64,000 bases of DNA from NCBI GenBank assembly GCA_020466095.1, contig CM035808.1, forward strand, positions 17,773,853-17,837,852. The letters run 5' to 3'. The stretch comes from Chlorops oryzae (taxonomy: Eukaryota > Arthropoda > Insecta > Diptera > Chloropidae). The notes beneath the pieces were generated by a model. The model was not told the origin of the DNA, did no database searches, and saw only the letters and a program-made list of their open reading frames with translations. Below, piece by piece: positions 11,413 to 22,546 of this stretch. How positions within the stretch are numbered: position 1 is the stretch's first letter; each line of letters opens with the position of its first letter. Both the position numbers and the translations under genes were made by a program.

Positions 11413-13043
11413 AACAGCAATTTTGGAGTAAAAAAATCACTTCATGAATGAATTTATATGGACAAAGCTCATAACTCATTCGCTTGACGTTGGCTATCCC
11501 AGAAAATCCTCGATGTGCACCTGTGCAAGAAACTCGTCCTAGCATATCTCGTATCATCGCATTTCAAAAAAAAAAAAGTATATATATATGTATGTATATA
11601 TATTAATGGAAATGTTGCTTCCATGGTATATCCTAGAATAGAAGAGAACGTCCTTTGAAGCATAAATCGACATTGAAATATTGAAATAATCAGCAACTGC
11701 AATGCTATCATTTTGACGTTTGTTCTTTATAAAATAATTCGCCTTATAAATTATTCATCAATATTTTCCCGGGAAACAACAATTTGCACCACTAGTTAAC
11801 CTTTTCGAATAAAAAAAAAAAAGAAAAACATATTTTTTTATATATATTTTTTGCTGTTGCTGTATATGTAAATGAATCTTCGGCACGCCAGAACTTCAAT
11901 TTAATGAATTACTTTTTCTCTTTTTCAGATGTCGACCACTTGAATAATAAAATTGGTATAATTCTGTCAAAAAGTAAAAGCACACGTTTGTACGCGTTCA
12001 ATATATAAATTATACATACCTACACATGTATGTATATAGGGTGTAAATGGAACAAAATAAGTCATACTTGCTACCAGCACTGCCTTAAATAAATCAAAAT
12101 AATGTGAGGCAAAATAGCCGCTTTGCACGCTATATATGGAGCCTAAAAAAAAAAAATAATTCAAAATATTTAAACAAAAAATTTAGAAAAATATTTTTTC
12201 CTTCATTTTAGTAGTTTAGAATTCAATATACAAACCAAAGAAGGAATTATATAAAATCGAAATGGACTCTCCTTGCATGAAGTGAAAAAAAAAATTTAAA
12301 AGAAAGTGCGGGGCAAGCGAAAATATTTGCCGAATTCAACGTCTCTGAACCAAACCATTAGTTACCAGCTGATATATTTTAGCGCATATATACATATATA
12401 CATATATATATATACATATATAGCGACGAAACGTGAATATTTGTAATCCTGTATTGGTGTTTGTCAGTCTGTTGCGAGCACCTTAATGGCTTAACAGTGT
12501 ACGATGTTGAGAGGTCGCAGTAAAATTCAGCGAAAACACGCCAAGGATTAATTAATTGTAGCAACTGCTTTTGCCTTTACTTTTACCTTTTGTGCGTTGT
12601 AAGCAGTCGAAATCGCTCTATCGATCCGCGCGCCATTAGCCATATGAAACCCCCCCAAAAACCCCCCCACCCCCATCAAATCGCATAAAACGTGCGTGAA
12701 AAGTTGCCAAGAAAAAGCTTTCGTCGTCGAAAAGACATCCGAATGGAAGGAAATTAAAAATTCAAATGTAAGCAAAATCGCGTCTGAAACATTTCCATTA
12801 CTTTTTAAGGTCATCATTACAGAATTGAGGAATGAATGTTGAATGCAATGGAGGAAATAGAAGGCATTTGCTTCAATTGAATTGAAAATTTTTTTTCTTT
12901 ACATTGGAAGAAAAACAGAAACCTTCTGAGAATTTTAAGAAAATAAGCTGAGTTCAGTTGTACATATACAATAGTAGCTCTGACGATGCGAAAGAAAGCG
13001 GTATTTTCGATATTATATGGAATCAAATATTTGGAAGACGAAA
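11413..13043. other. Intergenic, no gene seen; (TA/CATA)n tract
   Basis: AT-rich. It contains a TATATACATA microsatellite at about 12385-12422 and a C-run (CCCCCC) near 12650-12670. The 89-residue minus-strand ORF at 12548-12817 lacks any recognisable motif. Confidence 0.5.
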
Positions 13044-13169
13044 CGCCTTTTGCTACTGTTCTGGTTAAAGTTAATCGTCGCGATATCCTCTCAAAATTTC
13101 AACATTTTCGTACAAACTTTTTTATTTTTCTGAACGAAATCTTTGATCAGAACAGTAGCAATCGGGCCA
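13044..13169 (-). mobile_element. MITE family 2, copy 1
   Basis: About 126 bp with inverted ends reading TTTGCTACTGTTCTGGTTAA at the left and the complement CAGAACAGTAGCAATCGGGCC at the right. The reverse complement aligns along its whole length with the copy at 43.96 kb, including an inner GAGGATATCG segment. No coding capacity. Confidence 0.7.
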
Positions 13170-15655
13170 AATATTGGAATTTGTCTTAAGCACCATCCAT
13201 ATATTCTAAGTATTTCCACATCCGTCTAAGCGGTTGTCCAAAGGGAATTGGATAGGGACCAACCGGCTTAAAAATCTCCAAGCCACATGCATTTTTGTGC
13301 TCCTTTTTAGCATTGCATGTCCTTACGGACGAGTAATTCTTTTGATCTCCTAATGGAGATCAATCAGAGCATGGAATCAATCAATGAGAGTAAAAATACA
13401 AATATAAATAAACGCTAAAAACTTGAAATTCAAATAAAAGCTGTAAAATCCAAAAAATTAATCTTAAATATTAATTTAAAAAAGTTCTTCAATTGATAAA
13501 AAATGGACGACGAAAAAATAAAAAAGGATGAAAAGATTTGACCCTATCGCAATCTACCGGTCGTGTACCAGATTCATCGTTAAACGTTCGTTCAGAGCCG
13601 AAAAAGACAAACACACACATCACATGGAACATCTATTGCGGTAAGTGTCCATTTTATTTACTATTATGCATGCGAAGTACTCTCAAATTGTAATTCCTAT
13701 TCAGTACTAACATAGTACGATAAATATCAACCATTCAATACTAAAAATATCAAATCAGCTGATTTTCGATTAGATCGCAATGACATTTGATGACAATTCA
13801 AAATTCTTCGTCGCGTTAAGACGTAATTTCAAGTGAAAGTTTAATTTTGATCATTTTCCATTGAAATTCGTTTCATCTATCGTAAGTTAATACTGAAAAC
13901 ATTACATTTATGTACATATTTACATAATTATGCAAGAAATACTTTAAGCCATCATCATTAAAAGCGAAACAGTCCTTGGATCGCAAGGACAATCTATTAG
14001 CCCAATTTTCTTTCTGTTTTCACGATTTTTTTGTTTGTAAGATGTGAGTTATTAAACTGAAACACATACGAGCTTGATATAAAGGGTCGAAAAGTTAAAA
14101 CTTGACCCTAAAAGATATGGATTTTAACAAATTTAGCAATAAGTAGAGATTCATGGCCGATTTTGATCATTGAAAAAATGATTTCGAGGAAAGCTTCGCC
14201 TTTGCAAATGTATGTTTGAATCTTCTTCTGGACTCTGAACATCGTCCCCTTAATGTATCCTTGAAATCGATTCGAAGATAACCTTTTATCAATTCCATTT
14301 CATTGATACCCAAGCTTAGATTTTTTTGATAGAATGCGAGCTTAACTAAAATGTTGTGTTCCTTTTTCCGAACTTTCAATTCAGTTTTATTGTCTCCCTT
14401 TTTCGTTGCGGTTCTATCCCTCTTTAAATTTTCGTTTTCGTAAATCTATACATATCGTCCTCAAGTATCATCTTATTGTTGTCACATTGAGTCAAGTGGT
14501 CTCATCCAATCGCAAATTTGATCAGCACTCCTCTCACTCTAAAACAGCTTTTTATGTCAAAGGCAACCACTTCAATGTTATATGAAGGGTGCATCATGCG
14601 ATTCATAGCAATCGATGTTCATACATACATATGCACATAAGTAGGAAACAGAAATATTCTCTTTTTGGCTTTACAAACTCAATGATTTTACAAATTTCAA
14701 AAGCCGCATCTGAATGATTTATGACGAGCTTCATCAGCTTGTGTTTGCACAAGTCATAATCCGCCCTCAAAAAGGAAGGCAAAAAAAAAAAAAAACAAAT
14801 CAGCTGGAAAAATCCATATTCTGTGGTATTTTCGGTTCTCTGTTGGCTTAATTACTTCCCAAAATGCACGAATAATGTATATGAATCTGCGAATGTTATC
14901 TGCTTTTAATCCAATTTGGCAGCTTTTCTAAAAAACACAAAATGAAATTCCACTTCGATATTTCCACATCATCGATGCTGTCGACGAGCTGCTCTCTGCT
15001 AATTCCTCTTCCTTTCGTCCTAGATGTGTGGCTTTTAGGCTTATCGTTTTTTTGTTTTTCGCTTTGCTTTTTTTCTCTTCTCCTTGTGTCTCCTTATTGA
15101 ACGCCTATTGCCTATGGGATTAGGTTTTTGGGAGTTTGTTCTGGTCCTTTTGTTTTGTTTAGCTTTCCTGCTAAACTTGATCGGATTCTTCTTAAATTTA
15201 CCTAATTTTTTGTAGTTGATTGATTGCCTACTTACATTCATCAAGTGCTTCCGGATTTTGCAAGCTATTTAACCAATAAATCCTGAAAAATTCCTTTGCC
15301 ATTTTCTCTAAGCCGAGATATACATATTTTATAAACATTCATTCACCGTGATGGAGTTAGTCATCGAATAGATGAAACATACATATGTATGCTCTTTGAT
15401 GAAAAACTCAAAAATTCCAAAAATCTTCGCAAAGCTAGTGTTTCCGATTGTTTAGCCAAAAAAAATAAGTAAAATAAATAAAATAAAAAAAGTACTAGAC
15501 GCGAAAGCTGGAAGCTTGGAACGGAATTCATGTCTTACTTTAATTCGTTGAATCGGGGCTTGAAGATATAAACGGTAGAAAGATTTATCGACAAAAATTT
15601 TGACAATGACTGATTAAGAGTGGTTAGAAAAGTCGGTGTCGTGAAAAGCAATTTT
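13170..15655. other. Intergenic, no gene seen
   Basis: AT-rich sequence with short chance ORFs only. ACATACATATG-type tracts occur at 14625 and 15378. No RNA gene, splice-supported exon or repeat boundary was seen. Confidence 0.5.
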
Positions 15656-15659
15656 AACC

Positions 15660-16057
15660 AAAAAGGTCGTAGAGCAGGGCTACCAGAAGGGTCAAGAAAA
15701 AACGCACATCATGTAAGTGTCCTCATAAATAATAAAAGATCGAAAGGGCTAATACAGCTCTCCCGATCCAACCTATCCTCGTAAGAAGGAATCTTCGCTA
15801 GTCACTGTCCACTCGGAGCTAATCCGATGACATCCCTTTATTGCAGATGGTATCGATGAGGAAGTAGAAACTCCACAATACCTTTGACTGCAATGCCCTG
15901 CGTTTTCAAGGAATATATTGACTTATTAAGGAAGCGATTGTATTCAATCCCCAAGGGACCTAGACTCGGTAAACCTTACCGAAATCGCTGGCCTTGTGAC
16001 TAGCTCAAAATGATTCTAGAGATAAGTGTTCACGTCTATAGGATATCACAATGAATC
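15660..16057 (+). pseudogene. 3' end of a decayed non-LTR retrotransposon (C-terminal RNase H/zinc-finger region)
   Basis: From 15847 one frame reads DGIDEEVETPQYL-stop-LQCPAFSRN...GSDCIQ...DLDSVNLTEIAGLVTSSK. The ETPQ-L--CPAF arrangement followed by GSD and a D/L-rich tail is the usual C-terminus of R1/LOA/I-type LINE polyproteins. In-frame stops at LTY-stop-GSD and after SSK show it is dead. Upstream (15,740-15,840) related frames (NTALPIQPILVRRNL) are broken. The 3' UTR-like tail (GTCCAAGTGCG...CTAACCTAATC, about 16,550-16,605) continues after the tRNA-cored element that interrupts it. Confidence 0.6.
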
Positions 16058-16060
16058 TTA

Positions 16061-16546
16061 TATGGTTTCCAGACTATTGCGTTAAACTGAATTTAGTATC
16101 TTAAGTAGACTTTAGTAGTGAGTTTAAACTGAGTTTAGGGTATTTAAATTCAGAAATAAACTCATGAGTTTAGGCATTCGTTGCTGCAACCCTTACATTT
16201 CACTACCTTTTTTGACAACGATGAAATTATCTGTTTGCTTCTTTTTTCAAATCTTTAGAGGTGAAATGAATTTTCGTTTGTTTTAATAATAAAAATAAAT
16301 AAAATATCTTTTTCCCCAATTAATCTTGTTTGCGCCCGGATTCGAACCTCAAGCCTTTCGGGTTCCAAGTCGGAGGCCTATCCACTATACCTCGATATCT
16401 TTTCGATCAATCAAAGCAAACATCTAATATAAGTTCGAACAGGCGTGTGAGCTCGTAAACTCAGAATTTACAGTCTGAAAGGGTATTTTCTAAATTCAAC
16501 TTAAGGAGCTAAATTCAGATTTTAAGTTGACAGTCTGGAAGTCATA
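16061..16546. mobile_element. TIR element with TTA target duplication and a tRNA-like core
   Basis: Ends TATGGTTTCCAGACT and the complement of TATGACTTCCAGACT are flanked by TTA on both sides (16058-16060, 16547-16549), typical of PIF/Harbinger insertion. The subterminal arms carry several inverted copies of a CTGAATTTAG/CTGAGTTTA motif. In the middle, on the minus strand, lies a tRNA-like unit with B box GGTTCGAATCC at 16338-16348 and an A-box-like TATAGTGGATAGGCC. It is inserted into the LINE tail described at 15,660. It encodes no protein. Confidence 0.7.
16325..16405 (-). repeat. tRNA-like module inside the 16.06-kb element
   Basis: Minus strand: TATAGTGGATAGGCCTCCGA (A-box region), GACTTGGAACC (anticodon-arm-like), then GGTTCGAATCCGGGC (T arm with B box). 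The T arm looks good. The 5' acceptor side does not pair convincingly with the GCGC 3' side, so a functional tRNA is unlikely. Confidence 0.6.
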
Positions 16547-16619
16547 TTAGGTCCAAGTGCGTCTGTTTAAGACAGTCCCATTAAACTAACCTAATCAAGT
16601 GTCTTAACTAAAAAATTTA

Positions 16620-17170
16620 GCATGTTCTACTTCATCCTTTTTGATGTTCAAAATTTTGTTCAAGTTTGCCAATTGATCAACGATTTCACCTTCGTGAACA
16701 TGAAATTTTTTGACTTGAGATACAGCATTGTTAGAATAACTTGATTATACTCCATTTTTCTTTTCCGCCAATGTCAAATTTGAACTACTGAAAAAGTTTC
16801 AATTCGGATGAAGATGATGTCCATGAGCTGTGAACGGTTTTTTCACAAAAATATAAAAACAAAAAAACAATTCAAGCAATTCGGTTAAAAAGCAGTGCGT
16901 TTTCTGAAAACTCAGTATGGCAATACAAGGGTCGCAAAATCCGGACATGTACTGCTAAATAAGTACAAAACCCTATCATGGAGTACCTTAATCCCTCTCG
17001 CGAAAGGAGGTGTCTATGAAAGGGTTACAGCATTGTCAATTCAATCGAGGCCAATTTATCCCTTGAAGCGTTTTCGACAGCCTTTCTTTATAAACGTATG
17101 ATCGGTATAAGTAAAATTTCTTCAATATTAAAGGACCGCAGTGCCAAAAGTCATTCTTTAACCATTATAA
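16620..17170. other. No gene seen
   Basis: AT-rich unique-looking sequence. The ORF at 16895-17101 has no recognisable features. Confidence 0.45.
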
Positions 17171-17171
17171 T

Positions 17172-17383
17172 CAGGGGTGTCATAGAATCCGAATTGGAAT
17201 ATTAGTCGACTGAATTTTCATATATATTTCATAGACAGCCGGATAAAACAGGATTCTGTGCAATTAAGAACCGATAATAGTTCCGATTCAAAACCAAAAA
17301 CAAAAAAATTTTCAAATTTTGTATGAAATTTCGATCGGTTTTAATTCCGATTTCGACAGCTATCGGATTCTGTGACACCCCTG
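17172..17383. mobile_element. MITE with CAGGGGTGTCA ends
   Basis: 212 bp. The left end CAGGGGTGTCATAGAATCCG and the reverse complement of the right end CAGGGGTGTCACAGAATCCG differ at one base. AAT lies on both sides and may be a 3-bp duplication. The inner sequence repeats an ATCGGTTTTAATTCCGAT/AACCGATAATAGTTCCGAT theme. No ORF. The superfamily is uncertain (PIF/Harbinger from the 3-bp flank, or hAT from the CAGGGGTG end). Confidence 0.7.
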
Positions 17384-19445
17384 AATGTCAATTCGAAAAC
17401 TGTTGCCTGAAATTATAGTATTTGATAGAAAATCACAAACTAGGCCAATACAATGCTTGAAATAGTAAAATGGGTTGGAAAAAAGTTTTTTCTTGATTCG
17501 ATAAAAGAAGCTAAAATAAATCAAAATGAAATGAAAATCGTGACTTTTGTTTCCACTTAAAATAAATAATACTCATAGCTATTTTTGAATGCATTTGTTT
17601 GCCAAAAGCAGTGAGCTCTCCATTCATATATCAATCATATCAACACCCGAGCAACGTCTGGCACGTCTGACCAAATTCAATTCAGATACATTGCAGCCAT
17701 GATAAATCTAGCGCTCATAAAACTGTTGACCCCATTCTGGACTCGATTTTTTCCCCTTCCGTTTTGGAAAAAACAAACTTCGCTAGCTGCAAGGAGGAAA
17801 TGTGAAACCATTAATAAAAAACACGCATTTTATTTTTATTTTCTTTTTATATTATTTTTTGTTTTTAGCGTTTGTTGCATTTTTGGCAACCCTGGGGCTC
17901 GCAATTATTTGCTTTGCATACGAACTTTTGGTCCGCTGCATTCATATGTGAGCCACTGGAGCATGTGTCGAGACCATGATGACCAAATCAAACATGCTCG
18001 ATAACACATGAAAACACCCCGCTTTTTTTTCTGGATTGCATTTTTAAGTTGACCCAAAATGCCAAGAAAAAAAGGCAAACAAAATTGAAATCCTTTCAAC
18101 TTTTAGTGACGCAAATCGCAACGAAAATTGCATGCGATTTTGTGAATAAAAAGGAATTTTCAAATTTAAGCAAAAAACGCACCGCATATGCGCATGACGT
18201 CATGCTGAAAGGCTTTTTGTCGAACAAAAAATCTGTTTAAGTCATTTCAAGGCAATTTTAAGCTCCAGATGACGATAATCATGACCATTATGATAATGAT
18301 GATGATGATGCCAAAAATCATTGTTCAAAATTTTGAAAATTTTCAATTATTTCGAATGCATTTATTTTGTTTCTTAATTTCCTTTCGTCAGTGTATTAAG
18401 CCGCAATGTAATCATTTCGTCTGAAATACTATGATTAATATCAATAATTGACCTAAATTCTATTTTTTCGTGGAAGATAAAGCACAACCTACAAAATGTA
18501 TGCTTCTTTATCTGCGTTCGTTTCTTTTCCTTTACCACGTTGCATTGTTAATTGTCGCACGCTCATACCGCCCAGACATCATGCGTTGCCCTTGCACGTA
18601 CATCTGAAAAGATTAAACAAAAAAAAAAAAAAAAACAAATAACAAAATTACCGTACAATGGGCACGATCGATGTGCAAATGTTGCAACGCAACCGAAAAT
18701 GACATAAGAAAAAAATTATTTTGTTTTTCTTCATCCGAATCAACGAAAAATTATAGTCACGATGCAAGTGGCCCTTTTTTTCTGAAGCCTCAAGTGCCCG
18801 ATGCACGTGGGCTGACCAGATGGGATTACGACTGCAATTATGTTGCATGTAAACGAATCAAAAACAACAAGAGCAACAACAAAAACAACACCAATGATCG
18901 TCATCATTAACGCAACGGAATACGCAATGATCGCAACAATGATGGCAACACACGCTAACGAAAGCGACAGTAATGAGACTGGTTACAAGACGATCAACAT
19001 GTCAAAACAAATTGTAGGTTAAGTGCTTCAATTTTTTCGCCGTAACCTTGACATAGGAATGGCCCGATGGACAACGCATGATCATTTTTTTGAGTCATTG
19101 TCTTTTCTCACATTTTTCATGTTGTAGGTACGAGGAGAATTCCCTCATCGCTAAATGCTTCTTTATAGTTTTTTAATTGATTCTTTATAATAAATCTTTT
19201 TTTGTGTTGCGTTGCGTTCAAGCCTATGATTAAAACAAGTTTCCAACGATCATCGTCTAAGAAGTTTCTGCCTCCAAATTCATTTTCTACTTCCTCGAAC
19301 ATGTTTGACAACGAGAAAAGAGCGTTTAAGTCGACTTAAGCAACGAATGAAATATTACCAGCATTTGATTTCCTTTCGATGAGGTTGAAATAATGGCTTA
19401 ACACGGTATTTCAATCAAACTGTAATTTCAGACTTATGACGTTTT
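17384..19445. other. No gene seen
   Basis: AT-rich, with a GATGATGATGAT tract at about 18285-18312, A-runs at 18618-18636 and CAACAACAA-type tracts at 18860-18895. The small ORFs here (17699-18004, 18671-18910 and others) are low complexity and not supported. Confidence 0.5.
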
Positions 19446-20312
19446 TATACCCGACACACTCTGTGTCGAGGGTATATTGCGTTTGTGTGGTTGTGTGTAA
19501 CACCCAGAACCAGTCGAGATAGACCATACAAAATGTATATAGAAATGATCAGCGTCACCAGGAGATTCGATTTAGACATGTCCGTCCGTCTGTCCGTCTG
19601 TCCGTCTGTTTGTATACAGTTATCTTATCGAAGGAGTTGAGCTATCTTGACAAAATTTCGTATGCGTGTTCACGGGGACATGAGTAAGAACAAGTTCGAG
19701 AATGGACCCGATCGGACCATTTTTAGGGGTACCTCCAGTACTAGGGTCTGTTACGAAAATCACAAAAACTGCTCTAAAATCGAAGTTTTTCAACATATTT
19801 TGATGAAATTTAATATTTGAACATGTTTCAAGGCAAGTAATACGATTTCCAAAAATTTTAAAGGTGGGCGTGGCAGAAGGGCGTTTTTTCGAAAATGGTC
19901 ATCTACACCCGAACTTCAAATGGGACTTGAACGAAAGTTGGCACGTATGCTTCCTTGATAGCCAGTAACGTCCTCCCCAAAAATTTTTTCGATAGAACCA
20001 TTATTAAGGGTACCTCTAGTACTAGGGTCTGTCACAAAAATCCCAAAAATGCCGCAAAAGCGGACTTTATTGAAATATTTCAATGAAACTTAGAATTTAA
20101 GCGTATATATAAAGGTCCGATTAGAATCCCAAAAAAATTGAAAAATTGGGCGTGGCAAATGGGCGGTTTTTATAAAGAAATTTAACAAAAGTCGGTATAT
20201 GGGCCCAATATGTCCTTAAACACCTCTTGATATTAAAAATTATTCGAACATAAGTGTCTGTGTCGGGTATTCTATTGTCAGGCTCGCCTGACTATAACAC
20301 CCTTACTTGTTT
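19446..20312 (+). mobile_element. Helentron/DINE-like element, full copy
   Basis: Starts TTATACCCGACACACTCTGT and ends with a hairpin GTCAGGC-TCG-CCTGAC followed by TATAACACCCTTACTTGTTT, the 3' hairpin plus CTTGTTT terminus typical of Helentron-type non-autonomous elements such as DINE-1. TATACCCGACACA near the start and TGTGTCGGGTATTC near the end form subterminal inverted repeats. A GACATGTCCGTCCGTCTGTC block lies inside. No coding capacity. About 87-90% similar by eye to the copy at 39.9 kb. Confidence 0.8.
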
Positions 20313-20346
20313 CTTATGATCGCAACTATAAAGTAACGACGCGTGT

Positions 20347-20372
20347 TTTTTTTTTTTTTTTTTTTTTTTTGA
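20347..20372. repeat. Poly(T) tract
   Basis: An uninterrupted run of about 24-25 T between the Helentron-like element and retinin-like gene A. Confidence 0.8.
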
Positions 20373-20690
20373 TTGCTTACTTCTTCGTTCGCTAATTGAC
20401 GCACGAGGGAAAAAAACCAAAATAAATAAACGCTTGTATAATCGGTCAATCCGACCACGGCCAGATTAAGAATAACAGTGCGAGTTGATATGCATTAATT
20501 GAGAGTGAATGAAGTCATAAAGAATAGCAAAAAAAAAGACAAATACTTTTGACCTGTGTGCAGCACGCAATAAAGCTTCAAGCGGGGCGAAAAAAAGAAC
20601 TCATCAAACTAAGGAAAGAAAAAAATATTTTATTTAAATTGTAAACTTTTCGACGGCTTAACAAAAAAGCCTTCTTTTTGTATAAAAGCC

Positions 20691-20719
20691 ACACCAGCGA
20701 GAGCAACAAATATCAGTTT
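20691..20719 (+). promoter_or_regulatory. Core promoter of retinin-like gene A
   Basis: TATAAAAG at 20691-20698 and an arthropod initiator TCAGT at 20713-20717 precede the start codon at 20786. The TATA-Inr spacing (about 24) is slightly short; an upstream start within ACACCAGCGAG is possible. The other two retinin-like genes have equivalent elements. Confidence 0.7.
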
Positions 20720-20785
20720 TTGTACACGATTGCAACTGGAAGCACCTGAAATCATAAAAAAAAAATAAAATCAAATAAAATCAAA

Positions 20786-21269
20786 ATGTTCAAATTCGTA
20801 AGTATATTTTTTGTTCTTCTCACAGATCAATCACAATCTATAGCTACGCTAATCCCTACAGGTCGCCATCATCGCCGCTCTGGTCTCCTTCGTGAATGCG
20901 GGCTATATTCCTGCTGCTGAGACTATAGTCCATGAGCCAGTGCTCACTAAAGTGGGCTCGGTTGTACACTCAGTGCCGTCGGCCGTCTCCCACCAGAGCA
21001 TCACTCAGGTTCATCATAGTCACCAGGTTGTCTCACCTGTGTTAGCTCATGCTGTTAAGTCGACACTTCACACCGCCCCGGTATACCATCATGCTGCTCC
21101 TGTCGTTCATTCTGCTCCTCTTTATCATGAAGTCCATCACTCTGCTCCAGCACTAGTGAAGACAATTCACTCGGCCCCAATTGTCCACGCTGAGCCCGTT
21201 TACCACCATACAGTGCATTCGTCGCCGCTCGTCCATTCGGACCATTACGTCAAGAGCTATTTGCATTAA
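20786..21269 (+). CDS. Retinin-domain cuticular/corneal protein A (CPLCA-like)
   Basis: Two coding exons: 20786-20797 (MFKF) and 20862-21269, joined across a 64-bp phase-0 intron with GTAAGT and CCCTACAG borders; the product is 139 residues. Residues 1-17 ([17 protein letters not shown]) are a signal peptide, so the protein is secreted. Residues about 27-75 hold the retinin C-terminal-type domain, with the [18 protein letters not shown] core. The rest is a His/Val/Ala/Pro tail with repeated VVHSAP and HSAP units, ending KSYLH. The family forms cuticle and, in Drosophila retinin, the corneal nanocoating. AATAAA lies at 21330-21335. The shared exon plan with genes B and C shows duplication from one ancestor. 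The exact orthologue cannot be assigned. Confidence 0.93.
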
Positions 21270-21329
21270 ACCGTTGACTGGTAGACTGATTGCAATATTT
21301 TAAGATGACGCAAATTATAGTGAAAACGA

Positions 21330-21335
21330 AATAAA
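21330..21335 (+). terminator. Polyadenylation signal of gene A
   Basis: AATAAA 61 bases after the TAA stop, in an A-rich context. Confidence 0.7.
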
Positions 21336-21877
21336 ATGAAAAAGAACAAATCCATTGTGATAAAATGTAAATTTTTTGTGCTCTTCTTTTCGATTGAATG
21401 GTCGAATGTTGCTCTCATTCATGGATAGCCGAGCTTTATTCTGATGGGAGGATGTTGAATAAATTTGTTTTCATAGAATGGTAATGATTGTCATGGGCCA
21501 TAGCGGCTGTTATCCTTTTTTTTTCTATTTCAGGCTAATATGGAGAAAGTTGTCAGCATTTTTCCTCAAGCTGATTTTAATGTTCCTAAAAAGGATTCTC
21601 CCATTCAAAACCATATAAGTTTGAAAACATCCTTGAATTCCATGTCGTTGTTCTTTCAACCAAAGTTATTTATAACTTTTCAATCTTTTTCCGACTCCCT
21701 GAGAGGATCCACGTGTTCTTAATACAAATACTTAGGGAATTTCTAAAAATAAATCCATCAACCATATATTTTAAGAAAAGTGTAGAAAGACAATAATATT
21801 AGGTCGAAGAAAATTAACATCTCTTATAAGGGGGAATTCTTTTTTCCCACGAACAGTTTATGGGTAAAATCGTAAAA

Positions 21878-22537
21878 TTATGTATGTATGTATGTATGCT
21901 GAAGTGAATGCCACTTAGGCCCCCTGCAGCAATATGGACCGACCCAAGTGTAGCCTTCGGTCAGTCCTTCATGTTACCAGTACTAGTCCCCTCATAATTC
22001 GACTTTTAATTTTTCAACTGATCTTTTTAATGGGCCTGTCATTGGAGAGGCTCTCGTCCGCAAACCGGCTGACCGTAGGTCAGTTTTTTTGGGTCAATTG
22101 TCGGAATTTTGTCTGGTCTTAGGATGGTCAAATAAGGGAAATAAATAACCAATTTCATTTGATTTTCTAAGTTGATTTTGAAGACTACCCTTAAAGCAAC
22201 CCGTTTATTACCGAACGCCGCCTAACCGAATTCGATGGAGCGAACTGCCATAAAATAACCGGTAGGATTTGGACCGGTCAAAGGCCAGTCCTTCTTAAGA
22301 AATTGACCGGCTCATTACTGCAGGGCCGTTTACTAGCCCATTGTGCTACCACGAGGGATTTTCTTGTGTTTGTGTGAGTGTATGTATTTTTATGTAATGT
22401 GCCCCTAACATGCGATTTTCGAAAAACCATTGCTAGGCTTGGAACATTACACTCCGTTTCGCCTGTGCCGGGAATCAAACCTCGGACCCCGGGATCAAGA
22501 GCATAGAACGCATCAGCAACGCTATCCCAGAGCCACT
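21878..22537 (-). mobile_element. tRNA-headed SINE, minus strand, split by a MITE; 9-bp target duplication
   Basis: Flanked by perfect direct repeats ATCGTAAAA (21869-21877, 22538-22546). On the minus strand it starts with a tRNA-like head (A-box region GGGATAGCGTTGCTGATGCG, B box GGTTTGATTCC at 22481-22471). A body ending GTAGCACAATGGGC follows, then after the inserted MITE GGCCTAAGTGG and a (TACA)n tail. Body and tail motifs are shared with the SINE at 27.6 kb. Without the MITE the SINE is about 256 bp. No coding capacity. Confidence 0.85.
21922..22325. mobile_element. MITE with CCCTGCAG ends, inserted in the SINE
   Basis: 404 bp. The ends CCCTGCAGCAATA and the complement of CCCTGCAGTAATG are inverted, and dispersed GACCG/CGGTC/ACCGGT subrepeats lie in both halves. 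It interrupts the SINE between AGTAAACGG and GGCCTAAGTG (minus strand). The duplication is ambiguous (GG or GGCC). The small ORF at 21934-22122 is inside it and not credible. Superfamily unknown. Confidence 0.7.
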
Positions 22538-22546
22538 ATCGTAAAA

